This document shows, piece after piece, positions 1 to 13,845 of a DNA stretch of 64,000 nucleotides (the stretch's first letter is position 1; every line of letters begins with the position of its first letter). Below the pieces are notes generated by a model that was not told the DNA's origin, did no database searches, and saw nothing but the letters and a program-made list of their open reading frames with translations. Both the position numbers and the translations under genes were made by a program. Source of the DNA: Hypomyces perniciosus. Lineage: Eukaryota; Ascomycota; Sordariomycetes; Hypocreales; Hypocreaceae. Location of the stretch: NCBI GenBank assembly GCA_008477525.1, contig SPDT01000001.1:2542001-2606000 (forward strand). The letters are read 5' to 3'.

Positions 1-1500
1 AGAAGTTCCACTAGGTTATACGAAGATAGGCGGTGTCTAGATCATTACAAAGCGACGATGCGCCTGATGTCCATCCGACGATCTTGAATTCGGGCCTTCA
101 GCAACTGATGTGCAGTGAAAAAAAAACCAGTCAGCAATATATGTAACTGTTGTTCCTTAAACATTGGATGCTTCAGCAAACATTGAAAATATATATCTTA
201 CTTTCTTTCTAGTTTCATCTTCCTTACAAGGCATAAACAACCAGCTATCTAGAAGGTGGTGCTTAACTCAGAAATTTAAGCCGTTAATAAATCTAACAGT
301 GGTTTTATTAGCCGATCTATTGAGCATTTATAACTTTGCCCTTGTTTTTATCTTCTCATCTAGTTTAGGATCTGTCTCTCTCCCTGTACGAGAATGGCGA
401 TTAACGACCCCTCCCTTACATGAAACAGCTCTGTAATATAGGCCAGCAAAGTAGCGCTAATAGTATAGGAATACATAATTAAAGAGATAAACTTGTTGCT
501 GTTTAATTAAAAGATAGCTTCTAGTGCTATATACTTCCTCGCTATATACTCTTTAGTGGTCTCTTTACAATTATATGACTTAAACTAATCCTTTTTAAGG
601 AAGCTGTCCTTAATAATATAACTAGGCCAGTTCTAATTAATCCATGTACCCGTTCTTTTTATATCGCAAGTGTAAAGGGTATACCGTTTATGCAGTTTTG
701 TGATGATCCGGGTTGATTCTTAAGGGATAAACCGAGGTTCGTGGGTTTATGTTAACAGGGAGGTTAGGGATAAATACTAAGCAGGGTAATATAGTTACGA
801 TTCTGTAGAACAGGCGGTTCTGGTGAATGTAATTGTTAACAACTATTTAAATAACTATACTAAATAAGTAATAAGCCAGTTATATATATATAAAGGAGAT
901 ATATAGTGAGTGTACTTGGATTATTTAGATTATAGTAATCCTAATAATCTAGGATTACAGTTCTATACAGTAATCCCTTTTATAAAATCGCGCTTATAGC
1001 TGCAATCTATTAGTGATTAGTTAGAGGCTCCGATATTCTACTGTAATCCTATAACCAGGTCTTTAACATAGTTAGGTTATAATATAATATCCCTTTCCCG
1101 TTAATTTTATCTTTAAGACTTATTGGTTCTTTATAAGTCTTATTTATATTCTTTTTTCCCTTTTAATGCTAATACTATAATAGATTATATTACTAAACCT
1201 TGCGCTTATAAATCTAATAAGTATACTTTACTTACTTTTTTAATTCTTTTTAAAGGCGATTTTATTAATATACCTTACACTTTTTACTTCCGAAAGAAAT
1301 TAATATATTAAATAATAAGTAACTCTTTAAGGTATAGTAAATATATATATCAGGGCTATTCTTATAATAGTATTCTAGTTACTTTATCCTTTATATTCCT
1401 TTTTTTCTTTTCTTTATATTTTTGTATTAACTTTTTTAGTTATATATATACTTAAATAATAGAAAAAGTTTAAACTAGAAAAAGATAAAGTAAGCGAGAA
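1..1500. other. AT-rich sequence, no gene seen
   Basis: Moderately to strongly AT-rich sequence with no coding segment I can recognise. The first ~700 bases are less AT-biased than what follows and could be decayed unique DNA. From about 850 onward the low-complexity TA-rich texture of the RIP island begins. Short open frames here have no family resemblance. Confidence 0.5.
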
Positions 1501-3775
1501 GCTAGAGGGTCTTTACTTTTATTTAGCAGAGCTTTAATTGTAAATTGCAGTGGCTATAGGATAATTAAACTGTATTTAATATATTAAAAAGAAAGTGTAT
1601 AAGCGATATATTAAACTTTTTAAATAAAGGTTACAGGGTCTAAATAAAGAGGATAGTATACTGCCCTTTTTATCTGTCTAAAAGGTAAAGGTAGTAATTA
1701 ATCTTTAATCGCTAAAGGTACTTATTAAAGTAGACTAGGCTTTTTTAAGGCTTAGCGATAATTTTATAGATTTAAGTCTTTTAATTTTAAAGACTGGTAA
1801 AACTGCTTAAATTTAGTTTAGGCATTTAATAAATGTTTAATAGGTTCCTAGAAGTTATATTCCTCTTTATAGTTTTTTTATTTAATTAAATACTAGCGTT
1901 TATTATTTTCTGTATATATAGCCCTAATTTCTTTAATTTTATATTTTTTTAACCAGTAAGACTTTAATTAAATTTATAATTAATCTGTTTTCTAATTTAT
2001 TTTATAATACTGTTTTAAATAATAAAATATAAAATATTAGGTAAATCTAGATACTGTCTAATAGTATAAGTGTATAAGTAACTTTTAAAATAACTTTTTT
2101 AACTGGGTAAGGTTTAAGTTTTTTAAAATGTAATTTATTGCTTCGTTATATTATTTTAATATTTGCAGTCTTTTTCTTTAGTGAATAATAGTATAAGTAA
2201 ACTATATCTCCCTTTTTAAAGATTAATCCTTTTAATTTATATTTATTAATATTTTCTTTTTTTTTTATATAAAGTAAAGCTATATCTATATTTTTTTATA
2301 TAACTACTTTATATTTTTACCTTTAATTTATACTTTATTAATATATAGGCCTTTCTTTAATGCTTTATATATATTTAGTATAAAGCTGTAGTTAATATAT
2401 ATAGGGATAAGTCTAGTTAACTTTAAAATATCGCTATTATAAGATATTTATAGAATTAATAGCTTCTCTATTTAATTATTTTAATTAAAGTTAATATAAC
2501 TTTTTAAATAAGCTTTAATAATTTAATTAATGCATTTTATTTGATTATCTGTCTATAAGAAATATACAGTATTAAGTTTATAATTTATACTTAATTAATT
2601 TATAACTGCTTGCTAGAATTTAGATGTAAAGGTTAATCTTTAGTTAGAAATAATTTTAACTGGAATTATATAGTTAACTGTAATAAATTGCAAGAATATA
2701 TAAGCTAGTATTTTTATATCTATTACTTTTTTATATAAAAAGAAGTAAAAGTATTTAGTAAATTGGTTTATAATTATTAAAATATTATTATCTTTAATTT
2801 TTATTCCTAGTTTAATAGATAATAGTAGTTTAATAATAAAGTTTAATAAGATTAACTTTTATAGTTATTTTAGTATTAGTAAGGTTAGAGTTTACTGTAT
2901 GGTTTATATTTTAAAGGTTTAACTGTTTTATATATTATATAGCGAGAAATAATATTTTATATTATTTTCTGAAGCCTTTAAAACTTAAAGTATTTTTATA
3001 TTTATTTGCCGGTCTTGCAAATACCTTTATATCTATATATTAGGTATTAATAAACTTTTATAATAATATTTTCTATAGTTTATTTAAGATTTAGACTTTT
3101 CTATTTTATTATTAAGTTCTTTTTTTATTAAACTTTATATTTTCTGGGAATTTATTATTATTTAGGTAATATAATACTCTTTAATGCATTAAAGTGTAAT
3201 ATTATTACTAGATACTTTATATATAGCTTAAAGTATTATTTATTAGGAATATCTTTTAAAGGTTTATTTTAAAATCTGTTTAATATATTTAATCTTTCTT
3301 TAATTATAATTAGCTTATTTATTAAATGCATTTACTTATTTATTTTTAAATCCTTTTTAGTGGATTAGGATATAGTTGAATTTTAAAAGGTATTCTATAT
3401 AGCGGATTTATTATTTAAAGAGTTATAATATTATCGCGAAGTATGCAATATTTTTATAGTTAGTATATACTTTAACTTTATATATTCCTTTTAATAGGTA
3501 ATATTGCTATTCTTTAAATATAAGAATAATAGTAAGGAATTCTTTATTATATATTGGGTAGTTTAATTCTATATTATATAGTACTTTAAAGTAAAAGGTA
3601 ATAGGGTATAGTTTACTGTTTTTATCTTTTTAATTAAGTTAAGCTTTTATAGTAAAGTTAAAAGCATTTATTTTAACCTTGATTTTTTTAAATAGGTTAA
3701 ATATAATAAATATAGGTTCCTTTAAGATAAGCTGTTTAAGGTTATTAAAGGCCTTTTATATATCTAGTATTATTA
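1500..3775 (-). mobile_element. Decayed Gypsy-type LTR retrotransposon relic
   Basis: Read on the minus strand, about 3,420-3,560 gives a recognisable retrotransposon RNase H segment (Y-KEFLTIILIFKE followed by KVYTNYKNIAYF, compare the family pattern KE-LAIV-AF-EW ... VYTDHKNL-YF). The rest of the stretch to about 1,500 should be the RNase H tail and integrase, but it is full of stops. The expected D of YTDH reads N, a G-to-A change typical of RIP. The relic is cut on its right side at 3,776 by the LTR of the next Gypsy element, so it is probably the older insertion. Function is lost. Confidence 0.6.
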
Positions 3776-3942
3776 TGGTACGGAAAGGCAGGTTAGGGCA
3801 AATATTGTTGTTGTACTATAGAGAGCGAGAAAGCCCTAAGGCTCTATGGAAAGCTATAGCTAGGAATGCGTTAGGGCCTGGTTATGTGACCGGGGCTTAT
3901 GTAACAGGGCGTTAACATTGCATTACAGTTAGTGCTGTAACA
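3776..3942 (-). repeat. 3' LTR of the minus-strand Gypsy element
   Basis: A 167-bp repeat starting TGGTACGG and ending GCTGTAACA on the plus strand (TG...CA termini). It is matched at the same length and orientation at 16,951-17,117, including the central palindrome-like CTGGTTA-GT-ACC-GGGC segment and ACAGGGCGTTAA. It is less mutated than its partner. The adjoining run of C's at 3,946-3,952 is the minus-strand polypurine tract. Confidence 0.8.
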
Positions 3943-6120
3943 GTACCCCCCCTCTTTATTACACTATTTGGCCGCGAATAGCTATATTGCTTGCATAAAT
4001 CGAAATTTTAAGTAATCTATTTTAATACTTCCAATATAAGGGTAAATAAGGCGAATTATATAGTTTTTGGTGTTAATGATATATAGTTTAGTTATAGGCT
4101 TTAATATAGTATAGTCTTTGGTTAGCGCTTTGCGGGCATTGGTTTTTTTCTAGCTATTTCCTCTTTTTCCTTTTTTATAATTCCTTTTAATGCTTATTGC
4201 AGTAGGCTTAGCTTTTTTAGGTTTCTTTTATAGAAGTTTTATATCACCCTCTTTTAGCCTTATAAGTCTTTAATTAATTACTATATAGTAGTATAGTATT
4301 TCTATTTAATAAAGTAATAGAATTTATTATTGTTATAATAATTTAAAAGCGCTATAAACTCCTATTTCTCTTATACTTTATCTATACTATCTTCCCTTTT
4401 TAATATTTTACTTTAAATATTCTTTAATTTAATTTTATTAATTATCTTTTGCCTAAAATGCAGTAAAGTAACTGTCTTAAATTGCAGGAGGGAGTTATAT
4501 AGGACTAGGAAAATCTTTATGCCTTCTAGCAGGCTAACAGTATAGGCTTATAAGTATACTTTTATTATTATATAAGGCCTTGCCTATTTATGGTCTAGCT
4601 TCTTTATTGGCTAGTTAGTCTTTATATTTTATATATTAATAAAGACTTCCTGCTTAATAGTATAGACTAGTAATGCCTTTTTCTGCGCGTTTATATTTTC
4701 TTTATATCTTTTTCTTAAAGCTTTAGTGAGGGCTTTTAGCTATATAATAATATATTTAAATTACTTGGCAATAGTATTAGCGCGAAAGAACTCTCTTTTC
4801 TTTACTGCAGAGAGGTTTAGTAGGCAGGGCTGTAAAGGCTTTATCCTTAAGCGAGGGTTAAAACTATAATTAGCGAAAAACAGTAATATACTAGTAATTT
4901 TAGATATTATATTATTTACAGTAAATTTAGCTAATAAAAGCTAATAAGCTTAATTATTTTAGTAAAAGTTAATAAAAGCTTGCTGGTATTATTTTATATT
5001 TATATTAATTTTTTTAGTTTAACTATTAATTGTAAGGTAAAAGGCTAATAACTGTTTTAATATAACTTTTAATTGCTTTAAAAGTTATTGTTAGAATTTT
5101 AATATAAACTATATACTATAGTTTAATATAATATTATTGGGTATATTATAAAGGCAGTAAATCCTGCTAATAAATATATTAACTAGCTTTTCTGCTAATA
5201 GTAAAGTAATAAATATAAATAATATATTTTTATAAAGTAGTAAACTACTATTAGTAAATATTTATTAGTACTATTATATTAGCGGGATTTAAGCAGTAGT
5301 ATAATATAGTTAATAGAGATATTTAACTATACGCGGAATAAGATTAATAATAGTTAAAGGAAACTTTATAGTAAAAATCGCGAGGCCTTTATTTTAATAT
5401 ACAGTTTACAGGCTTATATAAATACTTTAGTATCTTTTAAGATCTATAGCCACCAGTATATCCGGCTAATAAGGTCTAGAGTTTTAAACCTGCCTAGGTA
5501 TCTAGCTAGGCCGTTTAAATGGTTTCTAAACAGGATTTATATTCAAAGCTTATTATTAGGGGGAATAAAAAGCTGCTCTTGGTAGTAAATTCTATTATTT
5601 ATTACTCGGTAGTTGTTTATTGCAATCTAGAGTTCTCTGCAAAGCTGTTTTAGCTATTAGTAGATATTAAGGTCTTAGAGCGCAGTTACTATTTCTCTCG
5701 CTATAGTATTTTATTTATATACCGCTGTAATTAGGTTATTAATTAGTCTATCTTTTACTAGTATTATTATAGCTATAGGGGCAGCCTTTATAGATAGTTT
5801 AATATTTAATAAAACTTTTTTTTAGAATATTGCCTAAGCTTTAAAGCTAAAAGAACTTTATAGGAAAATAGTATATTACCTGTTTTTAATTTAGTTATTA
5901 AAGGGGTTTAATTTCGCGGGCCTGTTTTCTACTTTTTTACTTAAAGCATTAGGCTTTATAGCCTTAAAGCCAGGTTAGTAGATAATGCGGAAATTAAAGC
6001 TAGAAAGGAATTTAAACTATTAGACTTACTGCTAGTTTAAGGCTTTTATTAAAGTAAAATATTTAAGGTTTTTATAGTCTATAATAACATTAAACTCTTA
6101 TAAGCTTTTGTTTAAAATAA

Positions 6121-6688
6121 CAAGGTTATACTGAACCTTATTTATGTGTAGCTTCTAGGAAGCTGCATATAATGCAGCAATAAGGAAACGACTGAGAGTC
6201 TAATTGGGTTAACAATAGATGAACAATTGAATTGTAACTGAACTAATAGCTAGAAAGCTATAGAATATCTAGTGTATATGCGGCTGTTGTAGAAGTGATT
6301 GTAGAACAATGCTTTGTCTTCTACAATAGTCCTCCGACTAAATAGTAGGCATATAGCGGCAGAATTAGGTTCGTGGACGCATTCCTATTTTCCGCAAAAT
6401 TCATTTGTATGGGAAATCGGCTAAATCGACTCACGACCATACAAACAGGAAACCATTTTGGTCAGATTTTTCACAATAGCCATTGAGGCCATTGTATTGA
6501 GTCTAGGGTAGGCGGGGCAGCTGGTCCTAGCTCAATTGTTATCGTTGAAGATAACAGAAATTTCCTGACTTATACCGAAGTTCCTCCAGAACTCGGTCCT
6601 AGCGTCGGGCCTAATTCCGGGTCTAGCCGGAATAGGAAGGTTACCCAAATACACTGAAATCCTTACTTTTTAGCCCTCCTTTTTAACA
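6121..6688 (-). repeat. Solo Copia LTR, inverted, inserted in the Gypsy element
   Basis: 568 bp that is the reverse complement, with scattered transitions, of the 3' Copia LTR at 13,846-14,413. On the minus strand it begins TGTTAAAAAGGAGGGC. It interrupts the Gypsy polymerase between reverse transcriptase (right) and RNase H (left), and both sides keep the same orientation and order. This copy keeps TGTT where the other has TATT, so it is the less mutated of the two. No clear target-site duplication is seen (left AATAA, right GCTTT). Confidence 0.8.
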
Positions 6689-8505
6689 GCTTTATAATTC
6701 TAGGCGCTATTCTTTTATTGCTTTAATAATAGCCAAGAGTTTTTTGTTATAGATTTTATAGTTATATTCTTAAACATTATACTTTACGGAAAAGAATATA
6801 ATAAGGCATAGAATACCCTTTATATTATACTGTAACAGGATACTGCCTAATACCCAGTTAAAGGCATTAGTCTTAAGGACTATTTATTTATTATAGTTAA
6901 AAAAGGCTAAGATTAAGGCTAATTTAAAGGTATATTTAATTAAGTTAAAAGCTTCCTGCTATTTCTCTCTTTAAATATATAGTTAATCCTTCTTTAAGAG
7001 TTTATTTAGTAGTGCAGCTATTTTAAAGTATTTTTAAATAAAACGGCAATAGAAATTTAGAAAGTTAAGGAACTTTTATAGGTCTTTTACTCCTTTAAGT
7101 AATTGCTAGTTTAATATAGCCTTAACTTTCTTAAAATCTATTTCTAGTCCCTTTAAAGTAATAATTAGGCTAAAGTATTTTATCTTTATTATCTTAAATT
7201 TACATTTAATAATATTAATCTAAAGGCTAGCGTTTTAAAGGCAGGCTACTACTTTGTATATATATTTTCAGTACTCCTTTTAATATAATAAATATATAAA
7301 GATATTATTAAAGTATATTATATAAATATAGTTAATGAGGTTATAGAGAGTATAGTTAATATAGTATTAAAATATAGCAGGTGTATTATAAAGGCTAAAA
7401 GGTATAATTAATATTTTAAAAAAGCTAAACCTTATAATAAATACTGTTTTTTATATATCCCTTTTAATAATATAAAGGTTATTAAACGCGGCGATAATAT
7501 TGAGTTTTATATATACCTTTATATAGCTTAAGGCATTAAAGGTTTTCTGGATTAATAGTAATAGGTATTAATTCTTACTAGTAATATTATTTAACTTTTA
7601 GTAATCTTAATAGATATAGACGCTGCCTTTTAATTTTGCGGCTAAAAGGAAAGGAGCAGTATATTATACTTGCAATTCGCAGATAAATCCTTTCGCTAAA
7701 TTATTATTTAACTATTTTTTTATTACTTATAGTTTATTAAATAAAAATAGCTTATTTTTTTAATACAGTAAATCTTTTCCTAGCAGTATTTTAATTTTAT
7801 AGTCTTAGGCTTATTATAAGGGAAGCTTATTTACTATTTTTAACAGGAAAGCGTTATATAAGTTATATAGCTAAAATAGCAGTTTTTTCAGGATATTTAG
7901 CTTACTAAGCTTAGGTTTCCCTACTATAAATTTCTTAATATTAGCAGCTATAATCTTTTTTAATTATATTAGGGAGTAGTATTTATTAATAAAGTTATAT
8001 ATTTCTTTAAGTAATATTATTTTTACTTTAATATAGTCTCTTTATCCTATAAGTATTTATCGGAAAAACTTATTTAAAAGCTTTAGTAAAGTAATAGGTA
8101 TTAGTTTTTTAGTTTTAATAGTTTAGTTAATCTCCTTTTAAGTTACTTTTATTGCGCGGATATATAATTATTTATAAAAGGTAATAAATTTTATAGCTGC
8201 TATTATCTATATATCTACTATATTTAGGTATACTTTTTAATCTTAAAGTTTAGTTTAGTTTTATAGAAATAATATATTAAAAAGTAATAGTAATAGCTTT
8301 AATAGGGGTTTCCTTTTTTATTATTAACTGTAGATTATAAAGGCAGGCAGTAGCCTTATATATATTTATGTTGAAATACAGCCAATAAGTTGCAAAATAT
8401 GCCTTGCTTTTAGCGAAGGCGTCTTTACTTTTACAGTTTGGTTAAACAGGTTATAAGCCCGGGAGAGTTTTCCTCGGGTCTCTATTAGTGGATTTTTCTA
8501 GTGGT

Positions 8506-8640
8506 TACAGCACTTCCCCTAGCGCTACTATAGCACTTATAGCGGGTTTTTACAGTGCTTATCCTAGTATTTATAGCACTTCCCCTAACGCTACTACAGC
8601 ACTTATAGCAGGTTTTTATAGTGCTTATCCTAGTGCTTAT
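8506..8640 (+). repeat. 66-bp tandem duplication at the 5' end of the Copia element
   Basis: Two copies of a 66-bp unit run in tandem. The string CACTTCCCCTA recurs at 8,511 and 8,577, and each copy contains GCACTTATAGC-GGTTTTTA-AGTGCTTATCCTAGT. In the open frame starting at 8,488 this gives two 22-residue repeats. It lies in the leader/gag region before the recognisable gag domain. Confidence 0.8.
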
Positions 8641-11600
8641 ATCAGTATTCTTGGATTTTGGCTACCAGAAGCTATTCCTAGGCTTCTACTGCAAATACTA
8701 TTGCAGTTATAGTAGTACTGCTACTATTTTCACTATTTTTAGTGATTTATATATACTATATAGTATATTCCCTATTTTAATAGGATATAGGTCTGATAGC
8801 AGTATGAGTCGACCTATCAGGGCTCCTAGTAGCCCTATTTCCTTAATTGAGGATAATAGCTTTCCCCAGCAGCAAAGGGATCTATTTATTCAGGTGCAGA
8901 ATATAGAACAAGAGCTTCAGGCACAGAGGGCTCTTACTAAGACAGTCAAGGCACAGTTAGAGGGTTAGAATAACACTATAACTCAGTTATCTAATCCTCT
9001 AGCTAGCCTAGCTGCTGCTATATCAGGGCTTTAACAATAGGCTACTAGTCCAATACAAGTTAATCCTATAGCCCCTATTTCAGTGCCGATACAAGCTCCT
9101 ACTCCTATTCCTATACCAATCTAGGTTCCATTTTCATCTATTCCTTAACCCCAGAATACTATTTCTACTCTAAATAATAGTTTTATTAAAGAGGCATTAA
9201 AAAAGGTCTATAGCTTTCCAGAAAGCTATAAGCTAGTGGGTCCTGATAATTTTAATTAGTGGAAACAGTCCTTAAGTATTATACTAAAGGCTATGGATTA
9301 CTATGCTTTTATAGAAAATCCTATAGTTGCCGATTCCCTATCTAACTCAGAACAGGCCCTGTTACTTATATTAATTAGGGATAGTTTAACAGCTATTCCT
9401 GCTGTATCTATTGCTTGGATTCAAAGCCCAAAAGAAGTATTTTTAGCATTAAAGAGACAATATAGTTATTCTAATACTCTGTAAAGAGACTCCCTTTATA
9501 GGGAATTTCACTTATTAAATTACAGTAATTATAAAGGATCTTTAACTGAATTTAATACTACTTTTAACGGCTTATTAGCTAAGTTAGCTATTTCAAAGGT
9601 TAATATTGATATGCTAGACTAAGTAAATTAATATTTAAATTCCCTAGAAAAGACTTTTCCTTAATAGGCTAAAAGAATTAAAGGAACCATTAGATTTAAT
9701 AGAGCTATTGGGCAATCTACTAAAGGTTTCAATATTTAGTTCCTTATAGCAGATATATTAAAAGAGACTAGGAATCCATCTTCTACTGCATATAAAGTTA
9801 ACAAGGCCTTGGGCCCTTCTAAGTCCCTTAAAGATTAAAGGCCAGCTTCTAATTCCAATAAAAGGAAAGGAAATCAGAAGAATCAAGGAAATCACAAGAA
9901 TCAGAAGAACCAGAAGCAAACTACAGAGGATACTGCTTTTGCTAGTATATATTATCTAGCTACTAGGGAGTATAGCGCAAAAGAGCTGTCAGAAGAGTCT
10001 TCTACTGAATCTATTAGTAGTTTAGATAGTAATCGAGATCTTCTATATGCCTTAAACGCTAAAAAAGGCAAAAAGCCTTTTAAGCCTTCTAAATCTTCTA
10101 AAAAACCTAAATCCCTTAAACTTCCTATTTAAGATAGTCTATTATATAATACTGGATCTACAGTTTATATAGTTAACTTTAGGAAATGGTTTATAGACTA
10201 TAGACCTAATAAAGGGGACCTAGGTATTATCTATACTGGCGGGGGCCCTGTTACCCTTAAGGGAATAGGTATAGCCACTTTTAATATCCTTAATAAAGAT
10301 AATAACTATAAAGAGATAAAATTGCTAAATACCCTCTATTGCTTATAGCTAGATGTAAAACTTATAAGTGGTTTAAGGTATTACTAAGCTAGAGGATATA
10401 TACAGTATAATACTTTTTTTATAAAAACTATACAGCTAATAAGGCTATTAAATCCCTTAAAACATGGTTTTTTCCTTACAATTAAAGGATATACTATACT
10501 ATATAGCTATATAAATAGCTATAGAGTTTATAGTTCTATACAGGTTTAAATTCCTGCTATTAGTAAGGAAAAGGCTTAGGAATATATCGCTATTCCAGAA
10601 GTAACAGCTTTGAAAAAACAACTAACTAGATCTAGTCCTAGGCTTATAAAGGAGAATAATCTTAAGGGAAAGGATCTCTCTAAACTCCCTGAAACCCTAG
10701 GCTAAGTAGAGGAAAAGGGGCCTTGTATACCCTTATTGCTTGAGGAAATAGGAGGGAATAAGCCTTTAGAGGATACCTTTATAGAGGAAAGGCCCTGTAT
10801 ACCTAGGGAATCCTCTATTATTAAAGATCTAGAAGTTGTTGAGCTATCTGAACCAGAGGGAGATACTATTATTAATAGTAATTCTAGCTATAAAATGCTG
10901 AAGTTAGCCCTTTTATAGTATAAAAGACTAGGTTATATTAGCTTAAGCCTGCTAAAGAAGATAGCTAAAATAATTACTAGAATTCTTAACTTTAATTCTA
11001 TTAAAGAGACTGAATTTTACTGCCTAGTATGTAATAAAGGAAAAGCTATTAAAAGGCTTTATTTAAAGCTAATTCCTAATCTATTAGCCTCTCTAGATTA
11101 TCTAGAAGCTAATACTTTCTCTATAAAGCCAGTGCCTTATAATAAGGCCCTTATTGGTCTTTTAATTATCGATAGAAAATCAAGATATAGGTGGCTATTC
11201 CTTTTAAGAGATTATAGTGGACCTACCCTTCTAGCTACTATATAAGGCTTTATAAATAGCCTGAAAATGCAGTATAACCAGTATTTTAAGGAATTTTATT
11301 ATAATAGTAGAAAGGAAATTAATTAGGAACTTTAGACCTAGTTCTTTTCCTTAAGAATTATATATTCCTATAGCAGCCCTTATATTTATAAGCAGAATAG
11401 TCTAATAGAATACTTTATTAGAGTTTTATTAAATAGGCTATAGGCTACTATTATAGCGGCTAACCTGCTATTATATCTCTGGAATTTTATTATTACTGCA
11501 GTTTTTGAATTAGTTAACTATATAGCTATTACTAATAGGGACTCTACCCTTTATCAAGAATTATATAAAGACCTAGACCTTAATAAGGATTATAAGCCTA

Positions 11601-13845
11601 ATCTGCAAAGATATAGGATTATTGGCTTTTATTATAAGGTATTTGTTCTGTAAGAATAAAGGGCTAAGGGCTATAAATTAGCCCTTAAGACTAAAACTGG
11701 GAGACTGCTAGCAGTTTTAGGTAATAATACTTATTTTATGTATATTCTAATTAAATATATAGTCTTTAAATTATTAACTATAAAGCTATATAAAGATAAA
11801 ATTCTTAAACTTTAAATCCTAAAGCCTATTATAGGTTAGGATAATAAGGAATTAAAGGGAGAAATAGAGCTAGATTTATTAAATCAAATAATTCCTAGCT
11901 CTCAGGATATTAATCCCTTACTCCCTGACCCTATTCCAAAGGGAGTACCTACTGCTATTCCCCCTATTCTTATACCAGTTATATAAGACTTTACTGTTAT
12001 AAAAGATCTAATAGATATAGATATATCCTATTTTCTCTATAATAGCATTAAAAAGCTAGCCTTTCCAGCTACTGCAGTACAAGACCTTTAAATGCTTAAG
12101 CAAATACTTTGTAATCCTAATAAAACTAAGTGGCTAGCAGCGATTTATAGCAAATTTAACCAGCTAGTTAAACAATACACCTTTACTTTTATTAAGCATA
12201 ATAGTATTTTTAAAGGCAGGAATCCTATTACTAGTTAATTAGTTTTAAAGACTAAAAAAGACTAGAATAATAAAATAGTTAAATTTAAAGCTAGGCTAGT
12301 TACTAGGGGCTTCCAATAACTAGAAGGAATAGATTTTAACTAAACGTTCGCCTCAACGGCTGTTCCTTTTACCTGGCGGCTTCTATTAGCCTTAGCCACT
12401 ATTTATAACTAGGAAATCGAACAAATTGACTTTATTAATGCATTCCTTAACGGGATACTTAAAGAAACTATCTTCCTCAACTTCCTTAAAGGATTTAAAG
12501 ACTATGCCAGTTAAGCTTCCTTTAAGATTAAGTTTATTTTTAAAAAGCTGGGTTATAACCCTAATATAGATTAGGTTATTCAGTTACAGAAAGCTCTTTA
12601 TAGCCTGAAACAGTCCCCCAGAGAATGGCAATAGGCTTTATAAGCTTTAAGAAATAAACTAGAATATAATCCTTTAATTTCTGACTCTACTATTCTCTAT
12701 AATCTAAACAACGGTATTTTTATTGTCACTTATATAGATAACTGTCTTTTTATTGGATTAGATAAAGAAGCTATAGCCTAGTTAAAGCTAGCTTTTAATA
12801 AGGTTTATACTATAAAAGATAAAGGTCCTGCCTCTTTCTTTTTAGGGGTTTAGATAGTTAGGGATAAAAAAAGAGGCCTTCTTTGGCTTTCCTAGAAACA
12901 GTATATTACTGAAGCTATAGAGTTTTTTAACCTTCAAAACTCTAAGCCTATCCAATTACCCCTATAGCCCTCTATTTTAGCTAATAAAACTATAACTAAA
13001 CTAGATAAAGCTAATACCAAGCTTTTTCAAGCTATTATTAATACTATTATCTACTTAACAATTCATACTTAAATAAATACCAGCTTTCCAGTCCAGTAGC
13101 TAGCTAGATAATTTCAAGGCCCTTATAAAAAGCACTTAAACGCAGCCCGCAACCTATTACGGTATTTAAATAGTACCTAGGATCTAGCTATTCAATATAT
13201 TAAAAAATCTAATCCTATACCTATTAGTCATTGCGATAGTGATTTTGCTGGGGATAAAGAATCAAGTAAATCGACTTATAGCTATATTATTATAGTTGCT
13301 AATAGGCTAATTAGCTGGAAATGAAAAAGGGGCTCAACTATCTGTCTTTCTACGCTAAAAGCAGAGTTCATAGCTTTTATAGAAGCTACCAGGGAGATTC
13401 AGTAGCTTATTGGCCTATATAAAGAGGTAGATTAACCAATTAAAGAGCCAATCTCTCTACTTAATAACAATAAAGGTACTATTTCTACCTTAAATAACCC
13501 TACCCTTTATAATTGAACAAAATATACTCTGTTGCAGTTTAATTATATTAAGGAACAGGTTAAAAATAGCGTTATTACAGTTAGCTATCTGGAAACCAGT
13601 AAAATGGTTACTGACAGGCTTACTAAGCCTCTTTTAGGTCCAAAATTAAAGAATTTTGTAAGTCTCCTTAATCTCAAAATTTTACCTAAGGTATATACTT
13701 AAGGTTCTTACCCTTCTTATAGCTATTAGCTATTTTTTAGCTATATTAGCTATCCTTTTTATTTTTTATATTCTAGTTACTTTCCTATATCTAAATCCTA
13801 TATCTACTTTAAAGTTATATAGGATAGTATCTATTCCAGAGGGAG

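Noticed and set aside
164..1311. Open frames of 60-90 codons at 164-436 and 1,123-1,311
   Set aside because: Low-complexity hydrophobic translations in AT-rich DNA, with no splice sites or family features.
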